Origin: Hyalella azteca
Taxonomy: Eukaryota; Arthropoda; Malacostraca; Amphipoda; Hyalellidae
Direction: 5' to 3'
Length of the DNA: 64,000 bases
Assembly: GCF_000764305.2 (NCBI RefSeq)
Contig: NW_025939527.1
Coordinates: 1,583 to 65,582, forward strand
This document shows positions 46,430 through 57,229 of this stretch, piece after piece (within the stretch, counting starts at the first letter, position 1; each line of letters begins with the position of its first letter). The notes under the pieces were generated by a model. It was not told the DNA's origin. It saw only the letters and a program-made list of their open reading frames with translations, and did no database searches. The translations under genes were made by a program, and so were the position numbers.

Positions 46430-48770
46430 GGTGACTCGAAGTATAAAACTTCTCAGGCTGAAATCCGAACTTTTAAATTAAACGCAAATCTCTTGTAATC
46501 GTCTTGAGCACGGAACAACATCTCCCTCAATGACTGTGTGAGTCGAGTTATTATATGAATTATTATGGACATGAATAACAAACATCAAGGAGGAAATATC
46601 CTCATGGTTCATGGTTAATGATAGAAATAATTGTTACGCGTGGAAGCTAAGGTAAAAGTGTTGTGCATGGTGAGGTAAATAGTGGCGTGGTGATTGAAAA
46701 CAAGGCTTGATGCAGTCTTTAATCTGACTAGTGAAAACTAGACTTGGAAAATTTTTCATAGCAAATATGACTTGAATAGCTATAAATCTTTCATAGCGAG
46801 GAAACTTATTAGTTTGTATATAGCTCTTTAATGTGTTTGTATTGATAACTTGCTTGAAAATCATCTTCCTTGCGTCTCCAAAACCTAACAGAAAATTTAG
46901 AGGCTGAAAATTTTTAATTTCCTCGTAATTCACAACAATTAGGAATAGTGAAATTAATTTGATTGAATAGCGGGCAAGTGTTAAATTTATACACTCTTTT
47001 CCCTTGAAACATTTATTTTACTTCTCACACGATCTTGTTTTATACTTCGGGCTAATTTTTCCTCGGATTCGAAGGTTTTAATTGACACAATTTTGATCTG
47101 AGTGTCTTGAATGCCATAAATTCATCGTGAACTAATTCATCATCTACCGATTGAATTAGACCCTGTTAATCTGAACATGGATTTTTGCAGCCATTAATAC
47201 TTGAAATGCCTGACAAGCATAGACTACAACATCTAACCAAAGGTACGAAGATTGCGACAAAATAAAATAAAAGTTTAGGAGTGCAAATGCGTGGAATCAA
47301 TGCAGAAGTAGCGAAAAATTTCGATTTGCTTTTAAATTCAATTCATATTTTTTCGGATTATTTGAGTAACTTCACCGTAAGCATATAAATGCTATTAACT
47401 GATCAACACCGAAAGTGTATTTTTTCATCACTTCACTGAATAGTTTCACGAGACGTTAATTTCATGGAAAGTAGCCATGCACCGTGGGTCGATGACCGTG
47501 TACGGGAGCCCGGTGTAGCCGATTGATCGTACTACGAAGATGCCGCGGCCTACACCCATTCAGTTGCTCTCTTCACATTACTAATTCTTGGTATAATGTA
47601 TAAGTAAACTTTATCATGGTCATCATGTCATCACTTTGTCTTAAGGATAAATATAATTAAAATTGGGTGAGGTCTTTAGAGGGAATTTGCTCCCTCGCTC
47701 CTATGCGAGAACGGCACGGGAATGACTGGCCGAGCGTGCAGCCAGCGCCGTGCAGCCGCGCAGACGCCGTCTCGACCCCTGCCCTCGCTGCTCTCCCTCA
47801 CATGGCTGACTCTCGACCCCTGCCCTCGCTGCTCTCCCTCACATGGCTGACTCTCGGCCCCTGCCCTCGCTGCTCAGTTCGATCACTCACGCGCATCTCG
47901 CACTTTTATGAGTACCTACAAGGATTTAATAAATAAAAAATAACGAACTTATGATGGACTTGTACCATTCAAAATTTTTTCCCTGAAATGTTCAATTTAG
48001 AAACTTTTCCTTGCCCCAGAATACATTCGTTCATTCAGAAATTTCACTGAAATTTGTGCTTGCTGCTATATTTTTTTGTGCTTGCATGACATATTTTAGA
48101 AATAGTCTATATTTTAAATATAAACATAATTGAGATGTTCCGTTTGATTTAGAAACGACCATGGAACACAGTTCAACCAAACTGAATATCCATTTGATGT
48201 GGAAAAAATTGTCTCTTATAATAATCTGAAGAAAAACCATAACCCAAACTGACAAAAGTGCGTGAATGTTTGAGTGGGCTACTGCGTGGGTCATCCCGGC
48301 GCTACGTCCGCACTGAACCGAATCTTTAAATTAAGCCACTTGAGCACTCTCCATTCATTCTATTCTTAAACAATAATTATGAAGTTTGATATACAAATTT
48401 TTAATGCTCACTGTGCAGTGGCGAGGATTTTGTCCGCACTTTTGCATCCTCCTCTTTTATATTTATAATAATATGCTGAAGTTAATATTTTTGTTTCAAG
48501 AAAAGGTCTTAGCGTGCGATGTGATTACATGTAGACGACTATATAGAATTACATTGGAGTACAATTATTAATAGTAATGCTATAATTTTCAAGGTTGCGC
48601 GATAGGAAGTAACGAGTTACTCCGTAAATTTCTCTACCGCACATCGTTCGTCTAGAGGCAATATCAAAGTTAGTACCGAATATTACCTTATAAATTAAGC
48701 TGTTAGTTATCCCTGCATGGCGTTAATTCAGTTGATTACCACGCTTATCCGAACCATCAGTATTAACCTG
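46430..48770. other. Intergenic, with 41-bp tandem repeat at 47,770-47,876
   Basis: Upstream of the 1,474-residue gene and downstream of the receptor gene. Contains a GC-rich patch at about 47,690-47,900 with 2.6 copies of a 41-bp unit (tctcgacccctgccctcgct and so on). Otherwise AT-rich with no supported gene. The promoter of the 1,474-residue gene should lie just above 46,440. I see no TATA box. Confidence 0.45.
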
Positions 48771-48776
48771 TTTATT
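48771..48776 (-). terminator. Candidate poly(A) signal of the receptor gene
   Basis: AATAAA on the minus strand 100 bp after the TGA at 48,877-48,879. Confidence 0.5.
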
Positions 48777-48876
48777 CTAACCATCAGGATGCATCGGCAT
48801 TCGAACCATCTGAATATAAATTTAGACCGCCATAGATGCAGTGCATATAGCAACATCGAGGTTGAAAGTGTCTCCT

Positions 48877-49643
48877 TCAAAAGGTCTCACGAGATGCAAT
48901 GGCGATGTACGTCGTGAGGAATACAATTAAGACAATTAGCATCAAGACGATCATCCAAAAGTTAATACGCTCGGCCAAGTTCGAAGATTCATCGGCGAAA
49001 TCTAAAGAACTTTTCACGAAGTGTCCTTGTGGAGTGACTGTCGTTATTTTCGGTCTTGTATTCCTCCTCACCACGCCGTTGATGATGACGTTAGTGATGA
49101 TGACAATGAAGTTTGCGATGATGAGAGCCGCAAACCATACATCTATCAGCTTAACATAGGATGTGTGCACAACGGAAGCGTTTATCTGGTCAAAGAATGT
49201 AGTTAGAACAAGAAGAGATGTGAGCGAAACCATGACTCGTTCGTTAAAGTTGTCCAGTGGGAAGAAAAACGTGGAGTATGCGAGCAGGAATATTAGAAGA
49301 CTTGGAACGTACCCGTTGAGCATGTAGTAGCCGTAGTCGGATTGGAAGCGAAGAGTGAACATAACAGATTGATTGTTTTCTGTCGGTTTGTCGAATGCGT
49401 TAATGAATAAGTATTCCCCCAGAGTTTTTCCAATGAGGTCTATGCTTGCTTTTGTGCCAGTAACGTTTACTTCTCTTGGAGAAAATTGAACAAGCACATA
49501 CTTTTCAGTCATGTCTTGTCCCATGCAGAAATTACACACCTGCTTCCCGAATGGAAAATATTGTAAGTTAAATCCACAGTTCCAGGTGAGTTTTCCGTTG
49601 TAAGTCATTGTGATCTCAACATTCTTTCCTTCGGATAAATAAC
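48877..49643 (-). CDS. Receptor exon 5: Cys-loop and all four TM helices
   Basis: 767 nt from acceptor TTTTTTGCAG to TGA. The Cys-loop reads CGFNLQYFPFGKQVC, with one more Cys three residues on (NFC). TM1 follows SDYGYYMLNGYVPSLL. TM2 reads ERVMVSLTSLLVLTTFFDQ, with Glu before the helix as in cation-selective receptors and no PAR motif of anion channels. TM3 and TM4 are clear hydrophobic helices. The protein ends IASRETF. Confidence 0.9.
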
Positions 49644-52600
49644 CTGCAAAAAATAATATGATATATTTAATATATGGTATAATATATACAATATAATATT
49701 TATAATATTGTATTACTAAATTCTTATTTCCGTACATCAAAGATTAGTGATTGTGTTCAATTTCCCATCAAAGGTTCACATTACCGCGTTAAAAATGAGA
49801 TACGTTTTTCAGCGTTTGTAGGTCGCTCACTACGAAGCAATTTAACAATTTATCGATATAATAACCATAAATGTACTCATCACATAAAAAATTGAACGAA
49901 ATGAAGCTTACCCATTGATGAGTTGCCATATGGCTGTTCCGGGGGCTCAGAATTTGAAGCAACCGTTGCCTTTATATTTTTGCTAGGTTCGTTTACAGAC
50001 ACCGTGAGACCTCTAGCGTGTTGTGCCGTGAATATCAGATCTACAACCCAGAGATCTTGCTCGGAGATTTCTTTACCGTCATGCAAATTCCAGAAGCGCA
50101 GACGTTCATCCTTCCATGTGACTTCAGCAGTAAAATCTATCGTGACTTCACCATTGACGCTGTAAATATTTGAAATAAAGTTAATGCTGAGAGCATAATG
50201 CAAGTCTAGTACTCTGGTCCAGACGCCATCCACCATCTTCTCGATGGAAGGACTTTGCGTGATCACATAACCTTCGTACTTTTCTATGAGCTTACAAGCG
50301 ACTTCGTCACTCATGTCTGCACAGTGGACAAAGCCATCACAACGAGCCGTTAATTTATCGACACACTTCCCGTCGTTGCAGCAAAATTCTCCTTTCAGAC
50401 ACGGAGAAAATGTTTGCGTTTTGAAGCTTACTCTTGTAATTTTGTCTTCACGTTTTGTCAACGAAATCGAGAGCCCATCACCGGCTTGGAGCCCATCATC
50501 GAGTTCCCAATCATTGCGGCCAAGCGGAGTATGTGTGTTCTTCAGAATCATCTTCCTCTCGTGAATCTTCGAGCTCAGAACCCAAACGCCCCCTTCAAAC
50601 GTCACATACGATGTTTCGCTATCCAGGACGAGTATTCCATTTTCTGTTATCAAAGTAAATTCTCGGTCAAACTGTTCATCAGCTCCGTAGCGGTACACTT
50701 TTTTCCCTACTGGCATGCGACAGATACTGTAATTCACAGATCGTAAACAATATATTTCTGTTACATAGTTATCCGACAGCAATTTACACTTGGATGTCAA
50801 TGCCAAGGGTTCTTCCAATCGCGTGGCCAACCATAGAACTTCTCCCTCATGCGAATCGTTGTTATTTCCTCCTGTAAGCTGCATCATTTCTTGTGATACA
50901 TTGAAGGCCATGGCACCGTCCATAGATGAGCAGTAAGTTAGATGTTCAAGATAGTTGCCAGCAAACTGGATAAGGACGTAGAGTTCATTTTTTGAGCATA
51001 TACTCTTCAATTGGACCGTGAACTGATGCGCATCCTTAATTAAGCTCCATTTCTTAGCATAATAATTCACGGCTGTTGTTGGAGCGAAAACGTGACTCGT
51101 TTCAATTGTATCGCCGAAGGTATACTCACACTTATCTAGAGCTAAAGGAGAACGAGAAAGAGAAATTTCACTGATGACTATTTTTCCACACACTGATGGT
51201 GACTTGGCATACTTGGATGCCCCCAAATATAAGGAAAACTCTTCGGGAGACGTTATGTTTGGATGATGACTTAGTACTTCAGACGACGAGATTAAAGTCC
51301 CGTCAAACGACACCTGAAATTTAATTTATTTAAAATTACTTTTCCCTAAGTGAAGCAATATACTAGTCGAGAAGGGTGATTTTTCTACTCGTAAAGTTAA
51401 TTTCATCTTTTTCAAAGCGAAGTCGAGCAACCATGACGTTAGCCATAGCACACATATTAAATTCATCACATTCCTAATCACTTTCTAATGCAGATTAAGA
51501 TGGTAATACATAAAATAATCTTGTGCCTAGAAACATTCGATAGAATTGACCATAAAAGCGGGATCAAACAAATGCCCCAACCTCGATGAAGGAGCCGTTG
51601 TTGATGGATACACAGATCAATGTCCAGGAATTCTCATCCACAATCTCCAAAAACTTCACTTGAATTTTTGGCGTTGTTACCTCCACCCGAAGCCTGTTCA
51701 AGCCTGCAAATAAATAATTCGGAACAATGTTCAAGGAATAACTGTGGAAGCTAACATATTTTGTACAAAATCTCCTTTATATATGTTATTTTAATACTCA
51801 CGAACGAAACACACATTTTACTTCATACGTCCATTGGATAATTAATGAAAAATTGTGAATTTCCAAACTTACCAATGTGCATGGTCACGTTAGGCAGAGA
51901 AATTTGCAGCACCGACACATTATTCTTGTTTTCACACTTGTCTGCAAGAAGCAGGAAAAAACATATTCCTGCATACGTGTCGTTTTCGATTTTGAGGTTT
52001 TCTGCCGTGGATATGAGCTTCGAACTAGCTGCGCTATTCACTGATGTCAGCTCAATGCCGTCAAAATCTTCACATAATGATGCGATGCGGTCGGTGTCAG
52101 AAACTGCCGCCGCCACTTGAGCGTTGCTAGGACCTTCTGCTCCTTGACCGACATCTGAAACTACAGCCATTTGCCCAATATCAGGGACTTCTGCCACTTG
52201 CCCGACGTCAAGAATGGCCGCCACTTGCCCGCTGTCAGGAACTTCTTCCACTTGCCCGATGTCAGGAACTGCCGGCACTTGCCCGACGTCAGGAACTGCC
52301 GCTACTTGACCGATGTCAGGAACTTCTGCCACTTGCCCGACGTCAGGAACTGCCGCTACTTGACCGATGTCAGGAACTTCTGCCACTTGCCCGACGTCAG
52401 GAACTGCCGGCACTTGCCCGACGTCAGGAACTTCTGCCACTTGCCCGATGTCAAGAATGGCCGCCACTTGCCCGCTGTCAGGAACTTCTTCCACTTGCCC
52501 GATGTCAGGAACTGCCGGCACTTGACCGACATCAGGACCTGTTGCCACTTGGCAGATGACAGGAACTGACAAAGCGAAAAAAGTGTTGGCAGATCAGGAT

Positions 52601-53086
52601 AAAGTTTGATATTTCCAAGCAATTTTCGAAATAAAGTTAAGGGTTAGCGCTGATGCTCCCCATATATAAAAAATTACAATATGGATTTTCTTAATTCGAC
52701 GACATTCATGTAATCATGAATTCATGATAGTTTTCTTCTTCATTGCCATTCAAATTCTGCTTTGGTTATTAGAACGTGTTTATCACAGAATATTTGTCAG
52801 ACAAATATTGGAATTAGAGTCTACCCTCCAGCATCGTTTATGGTTTGATTCTCAAGTTAAAATTCGTAGACTCACCAACCGATCATTAATTCTTAGTTGA
52901 AGTAAGAACACAAATTTATGCTCATGTTGAAAAGTTTCGCCAACATTTACATTTAAAGCCAACATTCTTTAAATGTATTTTTTCTAAAGCCATTTCATCT
53001 ATCAAATGCCAGGTTTACAGACCCGCTAGCACTGTGAAGCTGTAGCTGGCGAAAACCACCCAAGCAAAGCGGGGTAGGTTAAGCAT
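48877..53086 (-). CDS. Multidomain Cys-loop ligand-gated ion channel (pentraxin/LamG-like, LDLa, LBD, 4 TM)
   Basis: Five exons: 53,086-53,023; 52,565-51,873; 51,703-51,582; 51,313-49,912; 49,643-48,877. All join in phase, about 1,015 residues. Residues 1-21 form a signal peptide (MLNLPRFAWVVFASYSFTVLA). About 30-175 is a repeat of GQVxxVPDx. About 205-360 resembles a pentraxin/LamG lectin fold (WTLICVSINNGSF, VSFDGTLI, FSLYLGASKY). About 598-640 is an LDLa module (CLKGEFCCNDGKC...RCDGFVHCADMSDEVAC). A neurotransmitter ligand-binding domain follows with a Cys-loop C783-X13-C797. TM1 ~871-893, TM2 ~897-916, TM3 ~926-952, TM4 ~988-1011, then a short tail. The M3-M4 loop is short (~40 residues). 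Ligand unknown: the vicinal Cys pair of nicotinic alpha subunits is absent. A plasma-membrane receptor is the expected role. Confidence 0.85.
49912..51313 (-). CDS. Receptor exon 4: lectin-like C-terminal part, LDLa and LBD start
   Basis: 1,402 nt between acceptor AAATTTCAG and donor ATGG|GTAAGC. It starts VSFDGTLISSSEV. A region of about 300 residues with paired Cys follows, then the LDLa module (six Cys, and the acidic DMSDE calcium-binding signature) and the first part of the ligand-binding domain (VDLHYALSIN is preceded by VWTR; TAEVTWKDERLRFWN; DLWVVDLIFTAQ). Confidence 0.9.
51582..51703 (-). CDS. Receptor exon 3: lectin-fold core strand
   Basis: 122 nt, residues 254-293 (two bases complete Gly 253). 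ENSWTLICVSINNGSFIE is the W..C/VS...G pattern of pentraxin/LamG folds, continued by VSFDGTLI in the next exon. Acceptor ATTTGCAG, donor GAG|GTTGGG (a weak donor). Confidence 0.8.
51873..52565 (-). CDS. Receptor exon 2: 9-residue tandem repeat and lectin-fold start
   Basis: 693 nt from acceptor CTTTGTCAG to donor ATTG|GTAAGT. It contains about 15 copies of GQVxxVPDx (27-bp units), after VPVICQVATGPD, then a Ser/Asp-rich linker (SDTDRIASLCEDFDGIEL) and SVLQISLPNVTMHI leading into exon 3. The repeat also keeps alternative frames open on both strands; the frame used here is the one that joins the downstream exons in phase. Confidence 0.8.
52100..52560 (-). repeat. Coding minisatellite, 27-bp units
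   Basis: Tandem 27-bp units (acttgcccgacgtcagg, then aacttctgcc and variants) encoding GQVxxVPDx. A longer block (PAVPDIGQVEEVPDSGQVAA and the residues after it) occurs twice, so duplications of several units occurred. Confidence 0.9.
53023..53086 (-). CDS. Receptor exon 1: signal peptide
   Basis: ATG at 53,086 followed by 21 codons with a hydrophobic core (FAWVVFASYSFTVLA) and a donor GCGG|GTCTGT. One leftover base joins TT of exon 2 to give Val, so the mature chain would start near VPVICQ. The donor is not a strong match, so the start of the gene is less certain than the rest. Confidence 0.55.
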
Positions 53087-55660
53087 GACGCCTTCTGCTG
53101 CCTCTACGCTCTCGTTTGGTGAAGTTTGGTCCTGATCTAAGAAACGTGTTAATAGTAATTTCATCTTTATATGTACCAAGATAGAGCTAACTTTGTATAA
53201 TTCTCTACCGAGTGACGTACATTAAAAAAATTCCATTTCTTCACGATACTTGTTTGGGCCGAACTTGTTTCATTGGGCCGAAATTGTTTTTCGCCCAATA
53301 ATATTGAATGCAAAATTGTGTACAAAAAATTTGAACTCAATCGAACAATGTTACACGATTTTAATGATAGGTTTGATAGCTTTATAAAGAGTTAATCAGC
53401 TTGTAAATCCACAGCTCCCCAAAATTGGAACACGATAACGAAATAGTCAAATAGTTAAAGTTGTTGTGAACGTATGTAATTTGATAAGATATGATTTTAG
53501 TGGTTTCTGCACTCTTGTTGAAAAAGAGGGCAGAGGCTACTGTGTGTGATTTTTTAGTCCATTCGACTACTACAACTTTCGACAACGACAACCAGAACGG
53601 AGCGTAAAAGAACAGTTTGAGAGCATGATACAAGTTTTCCAATCTTAAACATCCTGTAGTCATGACTCTTTAATTTCAAGCTATCAAATCAAGGTAATTA
53701 AAGAATTTATATTGAAATTATTTATAGTGTGGATAATTTTTATTCGCAAAACTGAGTTATTGAGATGATTTTTTCTGGAATTTTCAAATTCAGGTTCCTT
53801 ATTCGCAATCGACATTAACTTGTATTATTGACATTGAAACAAGTTTAAATACTAGTAAGTTATAGTAAGTAATAATAAGTTATAGTAAGTTTTAATAAGT
53901 TATACTGTAGTAAGTAATTCGAAATTAACTCTCCTGGAATGAGACTATGCTTTGTTGGACGGCTCGAATAAACTAGACTGCGGAGGGCCAAGCGTCTCGA
54001 CCCGCCACTCGAGTCCAATTGAATCCTCATCTCTCTGCCCGCAGCGCTGGTAGCAGCATCGATCGGTTGGCTTTTACATATCTGTATTTTATCTGCATGC
54101 GTCAAAACAGCATGAAGAAGCCATGGCAACGCGATAATTAAACCCGATAACTTTTCTAGCAAGTCATTCTTTGTTGCTTCAATGCATTCAAGTGCTTCCG
54201 GTTCTCGAGTTTTCGTGTGTGTAATTAATTCCTCTTGCAAGACTTGGCATCGTCGTAAGCAATTTTGAAACGAATGCTTTTGTTTGTTTCTTCAAATTTT
54301 GAAGAGTGATTTCACAAAATGGTTTGCACACAATCTTCATGCTCTTCACAGACTTAGAACTATTTCGTAAGATCAATTCATAACTCACGGTAAGTTTCAT
54401 CGAAGTCGAACACAATCATCGCGGTCAGCGACCAAGGCTTGAATTGTTGTTAGAAGTTTGCAGGTTTTTCTCATAATGCTGCCTTGAATAATGTTTATGT
54501 TGATATCGTTATGTAATCGTTTCATACTTTAAATTAATTTTTTATTGAAATAATGTGAAAAATTCTGTCATTGATAAAATGCAAATGTTGCTTGTTTACT
54601 CGTTTTGCTGTCGGTAATCAAGGATACTGAAGATCAAGATAGAGTTGCCTTGCCGTCAACCTTGATCAACTTGCGATGCAATTGTTTGCACAAGGCACTC
54701 TTTGCTATCAAAGAACGTCAGATTCTTGATGAGAACGTCAGGTTCTTGATGATTGATGAGCTTCGAACTTTTCACAGAACTCTTTGTAACAGTCAGCAGT
54801 GTGAATTGCTTTATCTTCGTTATACGGTTAGAAACTGCACCCAGCATTTGGTTGTATTGTGTCAGCTCTGTTAAAGCCTAGTTGGTTGGTACAGTCATAT
54901 GCCAATACATGTCATGAGTTCAAAACATGTCATGAGTTCCAGGTCATCACCTGAATTTCTCAAGTAATAACATTGTTGGAAAATTCATGAATATTGAAGT
55001 CGATTGACTACTGCAATCGATTCTTCGAGCAGATTATATCATTAATTCAATTTGTTGGTCAGAGGGATATATATTATGTAGTTGTTCCAAACTTTCGGGT
55101 TGTTTGCAACGAGTTACTTATTTCATGGGATTTGAAATCGCGAATACAAGTAACAATTTGTGGTCAAATCGATTTACAAGGACTACGCATTCTTTATGAA
55201 CATTTACCATTAGAATGTGCCTGCAGTATTGCAATACGATTTTAACTTTTTACAACACTTCTCTTTAACTTCACTTCTTGTTTGTCTGTCTGTCTGTCTG
55301 CTACAAATTTTGTAATCGAAATTTAACACACTTCTACTAATCCCATCAATCTGAAATTTTGCATACTTGTTTAAAGTTGGAGACAATGCATGAATCAAAT
55401 GTCAAAATAAATGATTTTAAAAAGTAATAAATTTTTTTTTTTCAATATTAAAAAAATTGAAAAAATAATTTTGTCAGCTACAAATCTTATAACTGATATT
55501 TGACACACTTTTACCTGTCTAATTGATCTGAAATTTTGCACACTTGTGTGAAGTTGATAAGGATAGAAATTCATAAAATTGGGAATATATGTAGAACCGT
55601 TGAAGATTTCATAAGCCGACGTTTTGAAAACAAGCGGGTATACGACGCCCCGCGCGGGTA
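53087..55660. other. Intergenic, AT-rich
   Basis: Contains a simple aagttatagt-type repeat (53,852-53,925), a tctg run near 55,283-55,302, and a segment at 55,378-55,480 that resembles 56,300-56,420. Short open frames around 53,950-54,420 and 54,605-54,874 look protein-like in places but join no recognisable gene. Confidence 0.4.
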
Positions 55661-55671
55661 GCGAATGGGGC

Positions 55672-55679
55672 TATAAAAG
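55672..55679 (+). promoter_or_regulatory. TATA box of an unassigned promoter
   Basis: TATAAAAG in a GC-richer island (ccccgcgcgggtagcgaatgg just upstream) with purine-rich sequence downstream. No coding sequence could be tied to it. It may belong to a solo LTR or to a non-coding transcript. Confidence 0.4.
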
Positions 55680-55799
55680 GAGGGAGGTAGTAGGAGAAGC
55701 AGCGCAGAGTGAAACGGCCAGCGTGCCGAGTAACATCGTGTTGTGAGTGGAGAGCCGTCTCCTGTAGTAGTGTCACCAAGCTGTTGTTCAATACAGTGT

Positions 55800-56829
55800 A
55801 AGAGGACTAGCTGCGACGATCCAAATGTTTTGAAATAGTCAACGTTTGTATCGACAATTGCGGGCAACGAAGCATTCAACGACTGGGAAGATCGAAGTCC
55901 TCGTATGTGAATCTACAACTATTTGAGCACCACGTTTATTGACGAAGATAGTATTCTTGAAATCAACGTCTACGAACTCCTGAAATCAACGTCTTCACGG
56001 CCCACTATAGCCCTCACGAAATTCGGGTAGTCATCGAGGAACGCTACGTAAGCACTGCTGAGAATTTGGAATCATCGTGCCAGTATAGCCACTCTGACCA
56101 AAGTACCTGACCAATTCCTAATTTGTATCAGATGATAGAAAATCGATAAATTAACGTAACAATTTTAATACGGAAGTTGAAATTCTGATTTAACCTCGTG
56201 GCAACGTTAGAAGTGATTAAAGATCTCGAACAGAGTTAAAGATTAGCGAGAATTAGGAAGTCTTAGACTTTATAACAAACCTACAAACCAAAGTTTTATT
56301 CAAAGTCAGAGGCAATGCATGAATCAATTAATAGAATAAATAATTTTGAAACAAAATTTATCTATTGAAAAAAATTTATATATTAAAAAAATTCTAAAAT
56401 TATTTTTTTCAATAGTCGAAAATTAAATGAGAAATTCCTGGTACATATTTAAGATTGGAGACACTGGATTCTTTGGAAGTGTTGTCTTTAAAAATTAATT
56501 TTTAAACGTATATTATTACAGATATCTTGAATTGAATTGTGGGATGACGACGAATGAAAACTTAGAACGACGTATTCCTTGGCGACGAAATAATTCCGCC
56601 TGCATTTTATTTATTCCAAATTATCGGAATTCAAGAAGCAATTATTGATTAGTACCAACCCGGCTTGATAGCGCGGACATTTTATGTTATTTATAGACAT
56701 TATGAAGACCTCATTATCAAAATGATGCTCATGAGTGTAATTTTATAATCTTGTGGCATTTTAACTTACATTTAACTCATATAGGCTTGTTTGTTCTGGG
56801 TTATAAAGGAACCAGTGAATTTCCCACGC
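55800..56829. other. Non-coding sequence between the TATA island and TTC28
   Basis: Has a short direct repeat tgaaatcaacgtctacgaact / tgaaatcaacgtcttcacgg near 55,957-56,000 and the second copy of a dispersed AT-rich repeat (56,300-56,420). No gene seen. Confidence 0.4.
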
Positions 56830-56835
56830 TTTATT
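56830..56835 (-). terminator. Candidate poly(A) signal of TTC28
   Basis: AATAAA on the minus strand about 395 bp after the TTC28 stop at 57,230. Confidence 0.4.
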
Positions 56836-57229
56836 TGTCTAGATGATGAATGCAATGAGACATAATATACAAGCTTCAATGATACACGTTACCTAATAAC
56901 AATTGACGAGTATTATGTACATTTATGTTGAAATTCGTCTCACTCAATCACATGAAACGATGTCTAACACAAAGTTCTCGAGTTTGCTGTTCACCATTCA
57001 TTAGCGAATAACTAATCTCAATATTGCTCACCATTTTCAATAATACATTACTTAAACAACTAAAAATGTTTACATATAAGCGAGTGAGCTCAAATGGAAG
57101 CGTAAGATCATATCAAGTTGAGATAACAGGTATAAAATTGACTTCAAATTAGAATATCACTAAATTAATATTAAATGCATGAGTTCGCTCTACCCGCCAT
57201 TTGGGAGCGTAAATACGGAGCAGATAATT

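Noticed and set aside
47667..47936. Plus-strand frame of 89 codons with good GC content
   Set aside because: Most of it is a 41-bp tandem repeat (2.6 copies) and nothing joins it.
52171..52622. Open frames on the other strand and in another minus frame over the receptor repeat
   Set aside because: The 27-bp unit keeps several frames open; only one minus frame joins the downstream exons in phase.
54380..54420. Minus-strand IVFDFDET before a GTGAGT donor, resembling a HAD phosphatase motif
   Set aside because: Only a few codons, no downstream motif, no joining exon; likely chance.
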